A DNA stretch of 64,000 nucleotides from Costus lasius (GCA_027563935.2 CM050448.1:63415843-63479842), one strand, 5' to 3'; positions 45,779 through 58,100 are shown, counted from the first letter of the stretch. Notes: a model not told the origin generated them from the letters alone. A program made the numbers and translations.

Positions 45779-47498
45779 TGTTGGGGTATGCCCTTAAGGC
45801 TAATGTTTGAGGCCTTGGGATTCCATGAGTATCATGTATATAAACTCTTTTGTTTATAAAGGCAATGGTTGTTATTCAGGTTGTTACATTGTCTGCTGCA
45901 ATATGTGTACTTCTGAATAATGTCTCAAAGCTGTTCAGCTAGGCTGACATGCAGTTAAGTCCTTAGTCGAGATATCTTGGTAAACATGAGACAGCCTTGA
46001 TATGATTGAGACTAATGTGTGTTCTAATCTTATAGGATGCTTCGAGCATGGAATAAGATGTAGACTCATAGGTACATTGGATGTACTAGACAGACCCTAT
46101 TAGGATATTCAATTGCTTGTCACAATGTGAATAATCCTTATGCTACAAGTGGCACATGTCCTCTGACTTGAGATCACTTGTGTTTCTAAATGATGATTGT
46201 CATTGTTTTGAGGTAGTTCAATATCATTTGAAATATAATGGTTATAGACTATCTTGGATAATGATCATGAGTCAGGTTAGGACACTAGTGATAGATATAG
46301 GATTGCCATCTCCTTAATTGGAGTGAGATGTTCTGAAGGGCCCCCCCCCCCCTGAATGAGATGATTGAGAATGTGTATGGCCATACCCAGGTGACTATGT
46401 TCATCTGATCTAATCATGCTCATCATATTGGAGTTACAGGCTTGACACGCTTGTCCAATAAGAACATCCAGTGGCAAAGGACACATGCATGCCTTGTGAA
46501 GTGGATTCACACTTGTGCTATGTTTTGGGTGTAGTCTTGGAAGACTCTTTTCTTTATATCGGGAGATAGTGATGTGTTGCTAGATACCTCTCACTGATCG
46601 TGATAACGTAAGTTATCGTTACCGACATTTAAAGGAAACCCTCAGGGTCGCACAATTTGATGATGTGGCTTACTTGAGTCAGATCGTGTGGACTGAATTG
46701 TTTTGGTTCAGTTTAAAGGAGTTTAAACTCTGATTGCAAGTGAGATCTGGCCTGATCATGTTTGATTGATTAGGGCTTGAGATTGGTAAGCTTCGATCGA
46801 GAGTAGTGATGCTAGATCGGTGAGATCAAAGGCATCAAGAGATGTACGGTTAGATCTCGAACCTTCATGGTTCAGATGAGATTTAGACCATGGCTTGGCT
46901 TGGTTCAATTTGATCTTTGAACCGAAATCAATTAGACCGAATTCTATTTGAACCGGTTCACATATGTGTGAACGCATGGTTAAATCGAATTGGCGTTTTG
47001 GTTTGGTTCATAAGAGACATGAACGCTTGTAGTGATGACTTACCATTTTTGGAAGTGGAGGTTTCGGAAATGGTTTCTCAACGCTTCACTTTGGATGAGA
47101 ACGTTGGTCTCTCTCTCAACTAAACGCCTCTTTCTCGGTGTGGAGAGTTTTGACGAGAACAAGGAGGAGTTCATCCACGCCAAGATCATCTCCTTTTTCC
47201 TTCATTCGATCAAGGACATCTTGGAGATCCTTGCTAGCACAAGGAGCAACAAGAAGCAAGTCAATTCTCATCTTGTGTGCGCATCTTGTGGAGGAGACCC
47301 TCTTCGATCTCTTCTTCCAAGGGACCATCCGAAAGATGGCTATGGTATGATCTACTCTTGATCTATTCAATCTATGATAGTTGATCATATGACATGCAAA
47401 AGATCATCAAACCCTTGCTACCGCTTGCAAAGTTTTATTTGCGCCATGCTTAGGGTTTGCGCCCCCCCCCCCCCCCCCTCTCGAAAGGGGTTTCTTCA
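45779..47498 (+). repeat. 3' LTR of D
   Basis: 1720 bases. Keeps the hairpin GTTCACA-TATG-TGTGAAC (near 46957-46974), which has a damaged stem in the 5' LTR (gttgaca). C runs of 12 and 17, longer than in the 5' LTR. Confidence 0.93.
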
Positions 47499-48060
47499 AT
47501 ATATTGCGTGAAGCTTTTTGTCTCTTCTTTGCCCCAGAACATCTTCGACGGAAAAGTAACTCGCGTCACACATTAGCTCAAAGGGTAAGGTCCAATTAGG
47601 GGGCTGAATAATGGGTGCGGAGATTAGAGCTTTCATGAGCTTCTCAAACGCCTGCAAACAGTCATCATCAAAACAGAATTCAGAATCCTTACATAGCAGA
47701 TTGGTCAGTGGTCGGGCTATCTTTGAGAAATCTTGAATGAATATTCTGTAGCATCCGGCGTGTCCGAGGAAACTGTGGATTCCTTTGATTGAAGTTGGTG
47801 GATTTATCCTTTCAATTACTTGCACTTTAGCTTGATCGACTTCAATCCCACATTTAGAAATAAGATGTCCTAATACAATCCCTTCTTGTGCCATAAAATG
47901 GCACTTCTCCTAGTTCAATACGAGGTTCACTTCCTCGCATCGCTGTAAAACCTTGGACAAATTAGATAAACAAGATTCAAAATATCGACCATATACCGAG
48001 AAGTCGTCCATAAACATGTCCATAAAATCTTCGTTATAGTCGGAGAAGATCGCCATCATG
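47499..48060 (-). pseudogene. RT C-terminal half and RNase H start of gypsy element G
   Basis: On the minus strand it begins right after the solo-LTR insert with AIFSDYNEDFMDMFMDDFSVYG, holding the RT Asp-Asp pair (MDD), runs through LGHLISKCGIEVD and FLGHAGCYRIFIQDFSKIA, and enters RNase H (FELMCDASYFSVEDVLGQRRD) before the D insertion site. A TAG at 47910-47912 stands where the family has Trp (VLNWEKCHF); the frame is otherwise continuous. Confidence 0.88.
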
Positions 48061-49835
48061 TGATGGGAATAGAAACAATAAGCCACGAAAATACAAATGG
48101 AGTCTACAAGTGCCATAGACGAAGACTCGAAGGTTCACAAATAAGCTTGCAACCTAAATCGTGAAGCTAGCTCAAAATAATGGTAGAACTACTTCAATCT
48201 CTCAATAAACTTAATAGATTCAAGCTTAATAAAGATGCGCCAGCCAAATCCAAGATGCGCCATTAATCAGCCAGCCAATCCAGCCATATGAAGATGTGCC
48301 AACTTCAAATCAAACCATCAAAGATTGTATCAAGCGCACGCTGCAAATAATAGAAACTTGCAACGTCACATAGCAGCCAACAAGGAAAGCTCAACGTGCA
48401 ACCACCTTCAACGCCTCTCCTTTGCACCAACAAGGAAAGAGCAACGTCTCTCTACAGCAGTCGGAGGAAGCTTCAACGCCATCTCTGCAGCCGCTCAAAG
48501 AAGGAAACATCAATGTCTCCAAGCTCCAACATTCACCATCAAAGTTCAGCCTATATGTATCTCTTCACGCATGCATCTTTGTAATCGAATTTGATGAATG
48601 AAATAGTTTTTTTCTTCCAATGAAATCGGATGCCTCCTATCCTCTTCCACTCTGAGGTGCTTGTGTCACCTAGCTTTCCCTTCTTCCCTCTTCCCTGATC
48701 TCTTCTTCAACCCCTAATCCTCTTGCTCCGATTGCAATCATCTGCACGCTTCAGCCATCTCCAGATTTTCTGAATCTTTGTGAGCACGCCGCCGACGATC
48801 CGCCGGTCTGATCCTCACAAGATTTTGCACATCACTCTTCCTCTCCAAGATGAGTCTTCAGCCGCTGGCATCCGCTAATCCTCCCTTCCGATGACCGGAA
48901 TCGAACGTCCGTTCGAATCCCCTGTTCTCGCCAGCCTTCCGCCCTAGTTCTGTCTTCCAGCACTATTCTCCTCCGACCGACCACCAATCGCCCTCAAACT
49001 CTGTCCACCACTTCGCCATCGATAGACGAACCTCCAATCGTAACAGGTCCGGTGATCATGGACCACCGGACGAACGCCGCCCAACTCTACTCTCCGATTG
49101 TGTTTCCTTGTTTCCGCCATGCTCCCGCCTCAGACCCGCCTTCCAGCATCGTTCTCCTCCGGCCGGCCATCATTCATCCCCAAACTCCGGCCACAACCTC
49201 TCCTCTACCATAGCAACCTCCAATCATAGCAGGTTTGGATTTTGTGCACCAGGTGACAAACGGCAACGACGAATGCCGACGCCCCTGCTCCGCTCGCACA
49301 CGTCCCCTGTTTCAGATCTTCCCTCTTGCTTGTCTGCTGTTTAACTTGATTAACCTTATTGACGCAGAATTTTAGCATGCTTGGACAAGCATCCATCCCT
49401 GATGTTTGATGCTAATAGAAAGATCAAATCTTCTTCTACCTTTTCGATTATTTGGGGAGAGCCCATAATCAGCAGATCATCCTAAACCCCCTAGCAACTT
49501 TTGATATCTGATACATTCCTGCACCTGTTTTAAAACTAATCTGATTAGTATTTTTGTGCAGGTATTTTAAGCAATCGGTGGAGCAAAAGTACAGATCCTT
49601 GATAAGAATACGAAGAACACACTTTGTTCTACATGCAGGTTTAATTGGTTTGAATTTTGGATCACTAGATTCTCCTGCAACATATAGCTACTTTTTGTAA
49701 ATGATTAAAGTCGCCCTGAAATTCTGATCGCTATTTTTTGGCTGTTTTATGAACTTTGATCTTTATTTTGAAAATCAAAGAAATACATCTATCCTTATTT
49801 CAGCTGTGCCCATCACGTGTGTCCACCCTACATCA
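48061..49835. mobile_element. Solo-LTR-like insert in RT of G
   Basis: 1775 bases, TGATGGGAATAG...CCTACATCA (TG...CA ends), flanked by TCATG at 48056-48060 and 49836-49840. Removing it with one TSD restores the RT frame. No gag, pol, primer site or purine tract was found, so it is a solo LTR or a small nonautonomous element of a family not otherwise present here. Weak plus-strand promoter signs: TATATG 48552-48557 and aatgaaata near 48597. Open frames inside have no recognisable content. Confidence 0.75.
48930..49300. repeat. Diverged tandem duplication inside the solo LTR
   Basis: Two units of about 180 bases (near 48930-49110 and 49118-49300) share the series ccgcc...ttccagca...ttctcctccg...ccggccacaacc-like, cctccaatc and gcaggt. 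They are clearly diverged, so the duplication is old relative to the insertion. Confidence 0.5.
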
Positions 49836-50290
49836 TCATGCATCTCTGAAACGTGGCTGGAGCGTTGCAAAGTTCGAATGGCATCCTCCTGTATGCGAAT
49901 ATTCCGTATGGACAAGTAAAGGTCATCTTTTCTTTATCCTCTGGATGAATTGGGATTTGTAAAAAACCAAAAAATCCTTCAAGAAAGCAAAAATAAGCAT
50001 TATGGGCAAGACGCTCAAGCATTTGATCGATAAAGGGTAGAGGAAAGTGGTCCTTTCGCGTCGCTTTGTTGAGCTTCTGGTAGTCTATACACATTCGCCT
50101 TCCGCTTACAGTATGGACCGAAACTAGCTCATTCTGTTCATTCTTGACAACTGTTACCCCGCCCTTTTTGGGTATAACGTGGATAGGGCTCACCCATCGG
50201 CTGTCCGATATCGGGTAGATGACTCCCGCGTCTAGCAGTTTCAGGATCTCTTTCTTTATGACCTCCTTCATGCTTAGATTTAGTCATCGT
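49836..50290 (-). pseudogene. RT N-terminal half of gypsy element G
   Basis: Open for 147 codons from 50271 (MKEVIKKEILKLLDAGVIYPISDSRWVSPIHVIPKKGG) through MCIDYQKLNKATRKDHFPLPFIDQML and FAYRRMPFELCNAPATFQRCM to the solo-LTR site. The first catalytic Asp of gypsy RT (FLDGYSGY in relatives) is Glu here (CFLEGFFGF), which would inactivate or weaken the enzyme. It joins 48060 in frame when the insert is removed. Confidence 0.9.
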
Positions 50291-51504
50291 TGAAACTGCA
50301 CAGAGGGTTTACTTTACTGTTCCAAGAGAATCCTATGCATACAGACAGATATGTCAATTCCTTTGATATCATCAAAGGAATAGCTTATGACCTTTTTATG
50401 AAGTTTAATTTCGGCAAGTAATTGCTCTGTCTGAATTTTAGTCAAGTTTGCATTCACTATCACAAGCAAGGTAGAATCATCATCCAAAAATTATACTTCA
50501 AATTATGAGGAAGAGATTTCAACTCAAGCTTTCTTACCTCGCTTACCTGTGATGTTATCTGGTCAAGATGTTCAGCCTTCGTCTTATGGGGGCTCATTTT
50601 TTTAGCTGAGTCCATTATTTTTGCGTAAGCTTGAGCTTCATCATTTTTCTCTACATTTGGACTCTCCAAATCACCGACTTCCAGCGGGTCATCTAGCATC
50701 CCATCGGTTATGGGATTCTCATCTTTAACAACTTCATCAATGACATCCAAGCTACAGCATGAACCTGCGATAGAAGGGTGTTTCAGACTTCGTGCTAAAT
50801 CAAATTCGATAGCCTCCTCACCAATGTTTAAGGCTAATTTTCCATTTTTGACGTCAATGACTACTCCGGCAGTCGCAAGGAATGGTCTTCCTGGAATTAT
50901 CAGTAGTTTTGTGTCCTCCATCTCGAGCATGACGAAATCGACTGGAATGAAGAACTCTCCGACCTTGATCGGAACGCCTTCTAGGATTCCTGCCGGCTTG
51001 CGCACTGAGCGGTCAGCAAGTTGCAAAGAAATTGGTGTTGCCTTTACATCGCCAATGTCCAATTTCCTGCATATAGAAAAATGGCATTAAACTAACATTG
51101 ACGCCCAAATCACATAACGCATGTTCAAAAGTAAAATCCCCAATTTTGCATGGTATTGAAAAGCTGCCCAGATCTTTCAATTTCTCTGGAAGCTTATTTT
51201 GAATTATGGCACTGCACTCTTCAGTTAGCGCCACTGTGCCTGGTTCCTCTAGCTTCTGCCGGTTTGAAAGAATGTCCTTCAAAAATTTTGCATACGTGGG
51301 CATCTGCGTTAAAGCTTTAGTAAAAGGGATGTTAATATACAACTTTTTCAAAATTTCAAAACATTTTTCAAATTGTTTATCCAGCTTTGCCTTTACCAGT
51401 CTTTGGGGGAATGGAATTGGTGGCTTGTAAGGCAATGGTGGAACATAAGCTGGTTTACTCTCATGATCATCTTTCTCCTCACTTGGTCTCTCGTTCAGGC
51501 ACAT
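50291..51504 (-). pseudogene. Aspartic protease region of gypsy element G
   Basis: From 51504 (MCLNERPSEEKDDHESKPAYVPPLPYKPPIPFPQRL) the reading passes FLKDILSNRQKL and the protease site ALCDLGVNVSLMPFFYM. A one-base insertion near 51063-51068 then shifts it to the frame with LDIGDVKATPISLQLADRSVRKPAGILEGVPIKVGEFFIPVDFVML and IPGRPFLATAGVVID. The linker to RT (VNANLTKIQTEQLLAEIKL, IKGIDISVCMHRILLEQ) is readable down to 50290 but broken by stops. The layout is that of the Athila/Tat gag-protease-RT polyprotein. Confidence 0.87.
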
Positions 51505-53016
51505 GACTGGTAGATGCGTGAAGACTCAGGTTGGAATCAGGTACTCTAGGTTCTTCCAATTGCTTGCCACTATGAGTAGTAATTGCACTACAATTCTCTC
51601 GTGGGTTCTGTTCAGATTAGGAAGGTAACCTACATGTGGGTCTAGCTAGGCTGGTGGCTAAGTTTGCCAATTGGATATCTACCTGTTTGTTATGAGCTTC
51701 AATAGAGTCCAGTCTAGAGGACATGTGACCCATTATATCATTGACACTCTCGTTGGTTTTGGTATGAGAGGAGATAAAATTTTCCATGATTGTTTCAAGC
51801 GAGGTCCTTTAAGGTTGTGGTGCATATAGTCGAGGCTGGAATCTTGGTGGTGGTCTGAAGTTCGATTGTGGAGCAAGATTGGGGTTGTTCCTATAAGAAA
51901 AGTTAGGATGGTTTCTCCAACTAGGATTGTATGTAGTGGAGTAGGGATCATTTTGTGGTCTTGGATTTTGGTTCCCTACAGCATTGACATATTCTTGTTG
52001 TGATTCAGAGGGTTGAGAAACAACTAACTGGCAATTAGCATGGCTGTGCCCCATAATTCCACATATCTCACATACAGAAGGATTAGAACTTGAATCAACA
52101 GAATTGACATTCAATGAATCCAATTTTCGAGACAGTGAATTAACCGTAGCATCTAAAGAACTTAAGGCAGCTAATTCATACTGACCTGGCGCGATGGCCC
52201 TAGATGATGTACCTCGTTGGTCTCCAGCCCATTGGTTGTGATTTAGTGCCATGTCTTCTAGAAGATTCATCGCATCGTTGATGTTTTTGTTCATGATTGC
52301 TCCACCGGCAGCTGCATCTATAGTAAGACGCGTATTATAGTTAAGACCATGGTAAAATGTATGAACAATTACCCATTTCTCCAAGCCGTTGTGTGGGCAT
52401 AGGCTTTGAAGTTCCTTGAATCGCTCCCAAGCTTGATACAAGGATTCCCCATCTTTTTGGGTGAAACCTATGATCTGGTTTCGCAGTTGGACAATTTTGC
52501 TTGGGGGAAAGTACTTCGAAAGAAATGCCTGGGAAAGTTGTTCCCAAGTGGTTAGCGATTCAAGCTGGAGAGAATATAGCCAGTTTCGAGCTCTTTCCCG
52601 GAGAGAGAATGAGAAGAGTCATAGTCATAGCGCGTCGCTAGAAACTCCATTCATCTTTGTCGTGTCGCATAACTCCAAGAATATAGACAGATGCATGTTT
52701 GGATCTTCAGAAGGTAGGCCTCCGAATTGGTTTTGCTGAACCATCGATAAGATGGAGGGCTTTATCTCAAAGTAATTAGCCTCCACACTGGTCTAGAAAT
52801 ACTTGAGTGAAGACCTTGCGCATTTGGAGCAGCGAAATCCTTCGAAGTTCTATTGTTGTTCACCATCAGTAGATCAATAGGAATAGGTTCAATAATCCTT
52901 GATGCTTCTCTAGCACTCAATTCCTTTAATCGTCTTCTACGATGGAACGTCCTTTTAACTTCTTGATCAAGCTCGTACAAATCTTCAAGTCCACCTGATC
53001 GTAAACCTCTACGCAT
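51505..53016 (-). pseudogene. gag of gypsy element G
   Basis: A likely start is ATG 53014-53016 (MRRGLRSGGLEDLYELDQEVKRTFHRRRR). After APNAQGLHSSI a one-base shift near 52770-52790 leads into the capsid part ([65 protein letters not shown]). Two TGA codons at 52619-52621 and 52625-52627 stand where relatives have Arg, consistent with CGA to TGA at CpG. A clear open run, 52441-51809 (210 codons), carries a CCHC knuckle (CEICGIMGHSHANC). The C-terminal region toward the protease has further stops (TAA after LYAPQP). Confidence 0.87.
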
Positions 53017-53194
53017 ATAACAGTTAAGCTCCAATAGCAAAGATTGAAAGAAAAAATAAATTACAATAACAAAGAAGCAAACAAAACAAAAAAACACAAA
53101 CAAACAAACAAAAACACAGAAATAAAAGCAATAGCAATAGAAACAAAACGTCTAGTCTACCAATTGTTAAATCACTTTGATATTGGTTGCCTGT
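53017..53194 (-). other. A-rich leader of gypsy element G
   Basis: Short leader between primer site and gag, with caaa/acaa runs at 53080-53110 on the plus strand. Same build as 1666-1925. Confidence 0.6.
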
Positions 53195-53210
53195 CCCCGA
53201 CAACGGCGCA
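53195..53210 (-). other. Primer-binding site of G, tRNA-Asp type
   Basis: CCCCGACAACGGCGCA, reverse complement of an Asp-tRNA primer site, with G-to-A at one place and one C of the terminal CCA lost. Confidence 0.7.
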
Positions 53211-53216
53211 AAAACT

Positions 53217-53385
53217 TGATGTGTGTCGTATTAACGCACAACTTACCGCAAGCGTGATGGCTTTGTCATAGTAGTACTTCAGATGTCGATCCCACAGGGA
53301 CAGTGATCAATTACCAAGAGATTATGAATCAATAGCTAGACAATCAGATAACGTGGTTTAGGATTACGAAAAGTAAAGCAAATAT
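53217..53385 (-). mobile_element. 5' LTR end of gypsy element G, cut by E
   Basis: Starts TGATGTGTGTCG after the primer site and contains gatgtcgatcccacagggac, the counterpart of gatatcgaacccacagagacc near 2117. Interrupted by E at 53386. The rest of this LTR is not seen right of E, so a deletion accompanied or followed that insertion. Confidence 0.6.
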
Positions 53386-54137
53386 TGTTGGTGTATATGC
53401 CCTAAGACCTAGTTTTGGTCCATTTATGTACTACTTGACTTTGATATTTATATATCATTCTGGCATTGTCGTTATCTATGTTTGTTTATATCTGCGCATA
53501 TGTACTAACATGATAATGTCCCTGGAGACAGATTGGATCTGTGCTCGAAGTATAGTCCCCAGTCGATGTACCTTAGTGGATATGGGACAACGATGGTACT
53601 TGTGAGACTGGTATGTGGGCTGGGTAGGCACGTGGTGCTAACGCAGACACATGGGTATATCATTGGAGGATATACTGGATAGACCCGCTGTGAGGCTATG
53701 ACTTGGTGTCATGAGTTATCCTCACAAGTGATAGGAGATGCATTGATCCCTTGACTTGAGGTCATTGATCATTCTATATGGTTAGGGACTTGCTTTGATA
53801 CAACCTAACACCTCGCCGTAGTTGGGAGGTCATAACGGTTGTCATTGAGCATGTCACGATCCATATGAGAAGGTCAATGGACATACAAAGGATTTGCCCC
53901 TTCCTTAGGGAAGTATGATATCCATGGAGCTCCTCTATGGTTCTATGACTGAGAGTGTATGGCCATACCCAAGTGAGAACCTGATTTAGTCATAGCCATG
54001 TGATTGGGTGAAAACAAGTGGTGACACACTTGTCCAATCGAATATCAGTTCGGCAAAGAGACTGTAATGCATCTGTACCTAGTTGCGATGATGGAGATGT
54101 CGATGTCGATATCCATTCCAATGACCTGGGTAGCACC
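53386..54137 (+). repeat. 5' LTR of E, first 752 bases only
   Basis: Matches 59064-59816 closely, up to 'gacctgggtagca'. After that the 3' LTR continues 'gcgatgcactgc' while this copy jumps to caccttccttg, a leader or U5-like sequence. The promoter region, U5 and primer site are gone. Confidence 0.87.
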
Positions 54138-55121
54138 TTCCTTGCATGGTGGCGCACCTTCCTTGGAAGAAGACCATGGCATTGGCCGAACCTATGGGGA
54201 ACTTTTAAAGTGTACCTCTAGGGTTTGAGAGCTAAACCATGAGAGAAGGACCTTGGAGCCAACCTTGAAGTTCAAGCTAGAGGTCGGCTAGGTTAGGTCT
54301 AGTTTTTGGGGCTTGAGTTCTAGGACAAGAGTTGAACCTATTTCATGGCATGGATTGGTTCAATGTCTTGAATAGGATATGATCACATCATCCTTTGCTG
54401 CTTTTATTATTATCTGCAGAAGCATGCCTGAAATGTTTTACCGTTATGTTATCACTATAGGATTGCATGCCTGTAATGATAGACATAAGATAAAACTGAG
54501 ATGATGAGACCTTAAACAAAAACCCTCAATTAAAATATCAAGTCTGGTAGCCTTCTAACGCGTAGCCCTCACTAAGCTATCGATTAGTGGAGTTGTGAAT
54601 TGTTTCCCACCCTCGTGGGACACACCCACTTATCTTTATAAAGTGCGTGGTGGCAATGGTTTCCCCAGTCCAGTTTTAACCTAGGCGTGCCTTTGCAAGG
54701 AAACTTGTTGGCCCTGGGCATAACGGTTAGGAATGGACTTGACTGGAAGTTCACATGTGCTGGGCACATGGTGAAAGTCTAGAGGCATTGTCGAGAGGTA
54801 AAGGTTTCATGTTGTATCCAGCCCTCGCTAGACATGAAATGCCCAGACTGTCTCGACAAGGGGAGTTGCTTGGAGCAACCGGCCGGCGCGCCCACCTTAG
54901 GAAGCATGGGTTACTTTGTGCATCTCATCCCACCCTCGTGGGACGCAAAGCCTCATGTGAAATAAGGATCCCATCTCACTAGGAAGTTTTTAAACTTCCC
55001 GATTGACTTTGTGGGTTGTCAATTCGAATATAAAATAGTGGGAGCCATGGTCATTTAAAACAAGTCCAGTTTAAATGATTCGAAGTAGTACTAATTTGTT
55101 CTTCTTGGGTGTTGTAGAACA
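54138..55121 (+). other. Leader of copia E with three hairpins
   Basis: Homologous to the 3' part of the B leader. Hairpins: CCCAC-CCTC-GTGGG (54606-54619), TCCAGC-CCTC-GCTAGA (54817-54832, one mismatch) and CCCAC-CCTC-GTGGG (54929-54942). The third lies in a shared context (gcatct...gggacgc...ggatcccatctcact) with the B hairpin CTCGC-CTGA-GCGGG. Confidence 0.72.
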
Positions 55122-58100
55122 ATGGCTACGAACACTGGCGGATTATCACTGCGATCACTCCTTGATAAGGATAAGTTAGTTGGAACTAACTTTATGGACT
55201 GGCATCGGAATTTGAGGATAGTCCTCAAGCTCGAGAAGAAGCTGTATGTCCTTGAACAGCCTCTTCCTGCGGCTCCTCCGCCTAATGCCCGAACGGTAGA
55301 CAGAGATGCTTATAGAAAGCATCAGGATGACTCTTTGGAGGTTGCATGTCTTATGCTAGCCAGTATGGCACCTGAACTGCAGGTGCAATATGAGGAGCAG
55401 AACGCTTTTCAGATGATTACTCGTCTGAAACAGATTTTCGAGGCTCAGGCTAGAACTGAGAGATTTGACACCGCCAAAGCAGTCTTTCGGTGCAAGTTGT
55501 CTGAAGGTGCACCAGTGAGACCCCATGTTCTCAAACTCATTGGGAATGTGGATCATCTCAGGAGACTGGGACACACCATAGACAACGAGCTGGTTGTGGA
55601 TCTTATTCTCCATTCCCTGCCCCCTAGCTTCTGTCCGTTTATCATTAACTTCAACATGAACCAGATTGAGTGCACACGGGAGGAATTGATGAATATGCTC
55701 CAAACAGCCGAGCGAGAGATGGGTAAGACCAAACCCAATTCTGTTCTTTTGGTCCCTGCGACCAAGAAGATAAAGAAGAAGGGTAAGGCACATGCTAAGA
55801 GCAGTGCCAGAGGTCCTACCAAAGCACTGAAGAAAAGGGCGAAGAAGTCAAAGGAACAAAGGTGTTTCCACTGTGGCGAGCAGGGCCACTGGAGAAGGGA
55901 CTGCAGGCAGCTTCAGAATGAGGAGAAGAAAGGCTTGGCCTTAACTTCTAGCTCAGGTATTTATGTTACAGAAGTCAACCTTTCTACTTCTATGTCATGG
56001 GTATTGGATACCGCATGTGGAGCTCATATTTGTACAAATATGCAGGGGCTCAAGAAAAGTAGATCGGTGCGGCTTGGAGAGATTGACCTACGCGTTGGAA
56101 ACGGGGCACAGGTTGCTGCTGTTGCTGTAGGCGTTTTGACTCTCTCCTTGCCTTCTGGACTTCAATTAGAACTAGACAATTGCTTTTGTGTAGCTTTGCT
56201 AACAAAGAACATTGTATCCATTCCTTGCTTGGCGAGGAAAGGATTTAAATTTGAAATAAATAAGAACTCCTGTTCTTTTTCATTTGCAAATATGTTCTAT
56301 GGGAGGGGTACTTTATGCAATGGTCTATATATCTTGGATATGGAAAGTTCTGTTTGTAACATAAGCAATAAGAGGACCAAACTGAGTGGTTCAGTTGGTG
56401 CTTTCCTATGGCACTGTCGATTAGCCCATATAAACAAGAATCGCATCCAACAACTCCATGCAAATGGATTGTTAGATTCAAGTTCCTTGGAGGAATTTGA
56501 TACTGGTGAACCTTGTTTATTAGGGAAGATGACAAAGGCGCCCTTCACCAAGATTGGTGAGAGGGCAGAAGGTTTATTGGATCTCATACATACTGATGTG
56601 TGTGGGCCCTTCAATAAACAAGCCAGAGGAGGGTACAGCTACTTCATTACCTTTACTGATGACTTCAGTAGGTATGGTTATGTCTACTTAATGAGACATA
56701 AATCTGAATTCTTTGAGAAATTCAAGGAGTTCAAGAATGAAGTAGAGAACCAGCTTGGAAGATCCATTAAAGCTCTTCGATCAGATCGAGGTGGAGAATA
56801 CCTGAGTGGTGAGTTCTTTGACTATCTGAGAGAGTGTGGGATCATATCCCAACTCACTCCTCCTGGAACACCTCAATGGAATGGTGTGTCTGAAAGGAGA
56901 AATCGAACTTTATTGGATATGGTTCGATCCATGATGAGTCATGCAACTCTACCTTCATCATTCTGGGGGCATGCACTAGAAACAGCTTCTCTGATACTGA
57001 ATAATGTTCCATCTAAGAGTGTCTCCAAAATACCATACGAGGTGTGGAGTGGGAGACGCCCTAATCTCACGTTTATCAGGATCTGGGGATGTGAGGCTTA
57101 TGTCAAACGTCAAGATTCTAGCAAGCTAGAACCTAGATCTGATAAGTGTGTGTTTGTGGGGTATCCTAAGGAAACTAAAGGATACTACTTCTATGTCCCA
57201 ACTGAGAACAAAGTTTTTATTGCTCGGGGTGCTGTCTTTCTAGAGAAAGAATTTCTTATGAAAGAAGTTAGTGGGAGGAAGTTTGACTTGGATGAGGTCC
57301 AAGTGCAAGCACAAGACAAAGAGATGGAATCTGAGCCACCTGCACCGGTTGCTAGGCAACCTGAGGCTCAGACACAGGTCCCGCGTAGGTCTGGGAGAAT
57401 TCGTCGTGCACCTGAAAGGTATGGGTCGCTACCGACCCAACACGATGGGATCTACATCATTGAGGATGAACCTAGAACCTATGATGAGGCGGTCAGTGGA
57501 CCGGACTCCGAGAAATGGCTTGACGCCATGATATCTGAGATGGATTCCATGTCGGCTAACCAAGTCTGGGATTTGGTTGAGCTGCCTGATGGGGTAAAAC
57601 CCATAGGGTGTAAATGGGTCTTCAAGAAGAAGACAGACATGGATGGCAAAATAGTTACCTATAAGGGTAGACTAGTGGCTAAAGGATTTAAACAAGTCCA
57701 CGGGGTGGACTATGATGAAACCTTCTCGCCAGTTGCCATGATTAAATCCATTCGGATTCTGCTTGCTATAGCTGCATATCATGACTATGAGATATGGCAG
57801 ATGGATGTGAAAACAGCGTTCCTTAACGGGAAGCTGATTGAGGATGTGTATATGACACAACCTGATGGCTTCATCCATCCTGCAGAGGTTAATAAGGTCT
57901 GCAGGCTAAAGAGGTCCATTTATGGATTAAAGCAAGCATCTCAAAGTTGGAATCTTCGATTTGATGAGGCCGTGAGAGATTATGGCTTTATCAAAAGCGA
58001 AGATGATGCCTGTGTATACAGAAAATTCAGTGGGAGCTTGGTAATTTTTCTGGTCTTGTATGTTGATGACATACTGCTCATCGGAAACGACATCCCTAGT

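Larger units (their letters stand above)
38434..47498 (+). mobile_element. Copia element D, plus strand, nested in RNase H of G
   Basis: 9065 bases from TGTTGG (38434) to TTCTTCA (47498), TSD ATATA at 38429-38433 and 47499-47503. 5' LTR 38434-40152, internal 40153-45778, 3' LTR 45779-47498. The LTRs differ at about nine sites plus C-run lengths. Confidence 0.95.
15620..53385 (-). mobile_element. Gypsy element G, Athila/Tat type, decayed and heavily nested
   Basis: With C (and B), D and the solo LTR removed, the minus strand reads LTR piece 53217-53385, Asp primer site, A-rich leader, gag, protease, RT, RNase H, integrase, conserved hairpin, spacer, third ORF. Each nested insert has a perfect 5-bp TSD, so the reading order is secure. 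The lineage follows from the gag and RT style (DLGVNVSLMP protease, KKEILKLLDAGVIYPISDS RT start) and the primer site. The left end is lost at 15618, and the 5' LTR is cut by E. Confidence 0.8.

Noticed and set aside
48325..49396. Ser/Pro/His-rich ORFs in the solo LTR, considered as a host gene exon
   Set aside because: The whole stretch is bounded by TG...CA ends and a 5-bp TSD inside RT of G; frames overlap on both strands without domain content.
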